The position numbers were made by a program, and so were the translations under genes. This document shows, one piece after another, positions 20,689 to 22,256 of a stretch of DNA of 22,256 nucleotides. Numbering within the stretch: position 1 is the stretch's first letter; every line of letters starts with the position of its first letter. The notes below the pieces were generated by a model, which saw only the letters and a program-made list of their open reading frames with translations, was not told the origin of the DNA and made no database searches. This DNA is from UBA12465 sp964408785 (GTDB lineage: Bacteria; Patescibacteriota; Patescibacteriia; Patescibacteriales; UBA12465), in contig CAYPAS010000004.1 of the NCBI GenBank assembly GCA_964408785.1, positions 1 through 22,256 on the forward strand, in the 5' to 3' direction.

Positions 20689-21234
20689 ATGAGATTAAAA
20701 GAAAAATATCAAAAACAAATCGTTCCGGCTATCGAGGAGAAATTCGGTATCAAGAATCCGATGCTCGTACCGCGCCTGACTAAGGTCGTTATCAATATCG
20801 GCTTTGGCCACCATGTCAAGGAAAAAGAATACATGGCTAGCGTGGAAAAGGGCTTGACCAAGATCAGCGGTCAGAAACCGGTTTTCACTGCCGCCAAAAA
20901 GTCTATTTCTGCCTTTAAGATCCGTGAAGGTTTGCTTATCGGTTGTAAGGTTACTTTACGCGGCCAGAGGATGTATGATTTCGTTGAGAAATTGGTCGGC
21001 ATCACTTTCCCTCGCGTTCGCGATTTCCGTGGTATTAATGATAAATCCGTTGATAGGGATGGTAATATGACCGTCGGTTTCAAAGATTTTTCCGCTTTTC
21101 CAGAAATCCACGCTGAAGATGTTGATAATGTTTTCGGTTTGGAAGTCTGCTTAGGCACCACTGCCAAGGATCGCGAGAAAGGTTTGGAACTTTTCCGCTT
21201 GATCGGTTTTCCTTTTAAGAAAGAGAGCAAATAA
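20689..21234 (+). CDS. rplE: 50S ribosomal protein L5
   Basis: L5 binds 5S rRNA and contacts P-site tRNA. The 181-residue product has NPMLVPRLTKVVINIGFGHH, the GQKPVFTAAKKSISAFKIRE block, GCKVTLRGQRMYDFVEKLVG and RDFRGIN, ending with LFRLIGFPFKK. The length matches the family. It starts one base after rplX and ends 11 nt before rpsN. Confidence 0.97.
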   Translation: MRLKEKYQKQIVPAIEEKFGIKNPMLVPRLTKVVINIGFGHHVKEKEYMASVEKGLTKISGQKPVFTAAKKSISAFKIREGLLIGCKVTLRGQRMYDFVEKLVGITFPRVRDFRGINDKSVDRDGNMTVGFKDFSAFPEIHAEDVDNVFGLEVCLGTTAKDREKGLELFRLIGFPFKKESK

Positions 21235-21245
21235 TTCAAATACAT

Positions 21246-21431
21246 ATGGCAAGAACAGCATTAATAGTCAAGGCGAAAAGAAAGCCGAAATTTTCTACCA
21301 GGACCATCCACCGTTGCTGGCGCTGCGGCCGCATCGGGGGCTATATGAGGGATTTCAAGCTCTGCCGCATCTGTTTCCGTGAATTGTCGGATAACGGTGA
21401 TTTACCGGGAATCAAGAAATCCAGCTGGTAA
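21246..21431 (+). CDS. rpsN: 30S ribosomal protein S14, zinc-binding short form
   Basis: S14 sits in the 30S head. At 61 residues it is the short zinc-binding (C+) type: Cys24 and Cys27 in CWRCGR, and Cys40 and Cys43 in CRICFREL. The end GDLPGIKKSSW is typical. L28, L24 and S4 in this window also keep their zinc sites. Confidence 0.96.
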   Translation: MARTALIVKAKRKPKFSTRTIHRCWRCGRIGGYMRDFKLCRICFRELSDNGDLPGIKKSSW

Positions 21432-21457
21432 AATAAGTAATTAAGTCAAACAAAAAT

Positions 21458-21868
21458 ATGATGGATCCCATCGCAGACATGTTCACAAGAATAAGAAACG
21501 CCTCGGCCGTGAAGAAGGCGGAAGTCCTCATGCCTACCAGCAAGATAAAATTAGAAATTGCTAAAATCATGGAAACCGAAGGCTGGATTAAGAAAGCCGC
21601 TATCGTTCCGGGCGGGCTTGAAGGCAAGCACAATAGCTTTGATCAGCTACGCTTAGAGCTCAAATATCGTAAAAACGGTAAGCCGCAGATTTCTTCTATT
21701 AGCCGCGTCAGCCGTCCAGGCCTTAAGATTTATGTCTCAAAAGACGAAATCCCGACAGTCCTGAATAATTTCGGTATGGCTATCATTTCAACTTCCAGAG
21801 GTCTTATGACCGGCAAGGAGGCGAAGAAACAGCAGATCGGCGGCGAAGTGATCGGCGAAATCTTTTAA
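21458..21868 (+). CDS. rpsH: 30S ribosomal protein S8
   Basis: S8 binds the central domain of 16S rRNA and in some bacteria represses the spc operon. The 136-residue product starts MMDPIADMFTRIRNASAVKK, the standard N-terminus; ATG 21461 directly after is an equally possible start. It ends with ISTSRGLMTGKEAKKQQIGG and EVIGEIF, the conserved S8 C-terminus. It lies 26 nt after rpsN. Confidence 0.97.
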   Translation: MMDPIADMFTRIRNASAVKKAEVLMPTSKIKLEIAKIMETEGWIKKAAIVPGGLEGKHNSFDQLRLELKYRKNGKPQISSISRVSRPGLKIYVSKDEIPTVLNNFGMAIISTSRGLMTGKEAKKQQIGGEVIGEIF

Positions 21869-21891
21869 TTAGCTTTTAAGAATTATCCAAT

Positions 21892-22256
21892 ATGTCACGT
21901 TTAGGAAAATTGCCAATCAAATTAAGCGACAAGACCCAAGCTTCAGTAAGCGGCCGTGAAATAAGTTTCAAAGGTCCGAAAGGGGAGCTTAAATTAGCCA
22001 TCCACCCGTCGGTAAGCATTAAGGTTGAAAATAATGAAGTTCTAGTTTCTCCTGTTGATAAAGAAGCTAAGAACGCCAAAGCTTTTTGGGGTTTGATGTG
22101 GAGTTTGGTTAAAAATTCAGTCGAAGGCGTTACCACCGGCTTCGTTAAGAAATTAGAAATCAATGGCGTCGGTTATCGCGTTGCCGTTTCTGGCAGTACC
22201 GTTAATATGAGCCTTGGTTTTTCCCATCCGGTAGAATTCAAATTACCTAAGGGAGT
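21892..22256 (+). CDS. rplF: 50S ribosomal protein L6, 3' end cut off by window
   Basis: L6 lies near the factor-binding site of the 50S subunit. The visible 121 codons start MSRLGKLPIKLSDKTQASVS and include SFKGPKGELKLAIHPSV, a typical first L6 domain, then GVTTGFVKKLEINGVGYRVA, which opens the second. The frame is still open at the window edge. The position after rpsH is the standard spc order. Confidence 0.96.
   Translation, partial: MSRLGKLPIKLSDKTQASVSGREISFKGPKGELKLAIHPSVSIKVENNEVLVSPVDKEAKNAKAFWGLMWSLVKNSVEGVTTGFVKKLEINGVGYRVAVSGSTVNMSLGFSHPVEFKLPKG

Noticed and set aside
1..22256. UGA read as glycine, as in some related lineages
   Set aside because: No conserved protein here contains an internal in-frame TGA, RF2 is encoded, and one gene ends in TGA.

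Overview
The window looks like a chromosomal piece of a Candidate Phyla Radiation (Patescibacteria, probably Parcubacteria-like) bacterium. This is inferred from several features together: moderately AT-rich DNA, almost no Shine-Dalgarno sequences, mainly TAA stops, a shortened L13, an RNA polymerase alpha subunit without its C-terminal domain, low-complexity tails on many ribosomal proteins, and a small ComEC. No rRNA, tRNA, CRISPR array, IS element or prophage gene was seen, and no stretch over 300 bases lacks a gene (the longest gene-free gap is about 207 nt, before rplC).

Layout. (1) 1-2755, + strand: alpha-type operon rpsD (5' end cut off) - rpoA - rplQ - rplM - rpsI, closed by a strong intrinsic terminator. 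(2) 2826-4438: an AT-rich accessory pair, a Fic-domain gene with its own consensus promoter and an operator-like repeat array, convergent with a C39-like cysteine peptidase gene broken by a one-base shift in an A8 run. (3) 4538-6767: two overlapping membrane-anchored methyltransferase genes followed by prfB. (4) 6807-9119: a short comEC, rpmB on the minus strand, and an M50 site-2-protease-like gene, with divergent promoters between the last two. (5) 9172-14439: str operon rpsL - rpsG - fusA - small unknown gene - tuf - rpsJ, with structured leaders before rpsL and tuf. (6) 14440-22256: a 207-nt leader with a terminator, then the S10/spc gene train rplC-rplD-rplW-rplB-rpsS-rplV-rpsC-rplP-rpmC-rpsQ-rplN-rplX-rplE-rpsN-rpsH-rplF (3' end cut off).

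Most of the window is translation machinery: 22 ribosomal protein genes before and within the S10/spc train, two elongation factors and RF2. The non-ribosomal island between the alpha and str blocks is the unusual part. The most interesting items are the Fic gene with a predicted self-regulatory operator system flanked by near-identical terminators, the frameshifted peptidase, the paired FAM173-like methyltransferases, the comEC start codon sitting in the loop of the prfB terminator, and RNA leaders that may control tuf and rplC. All functional calls come from reading the sequence; nothing was searched.
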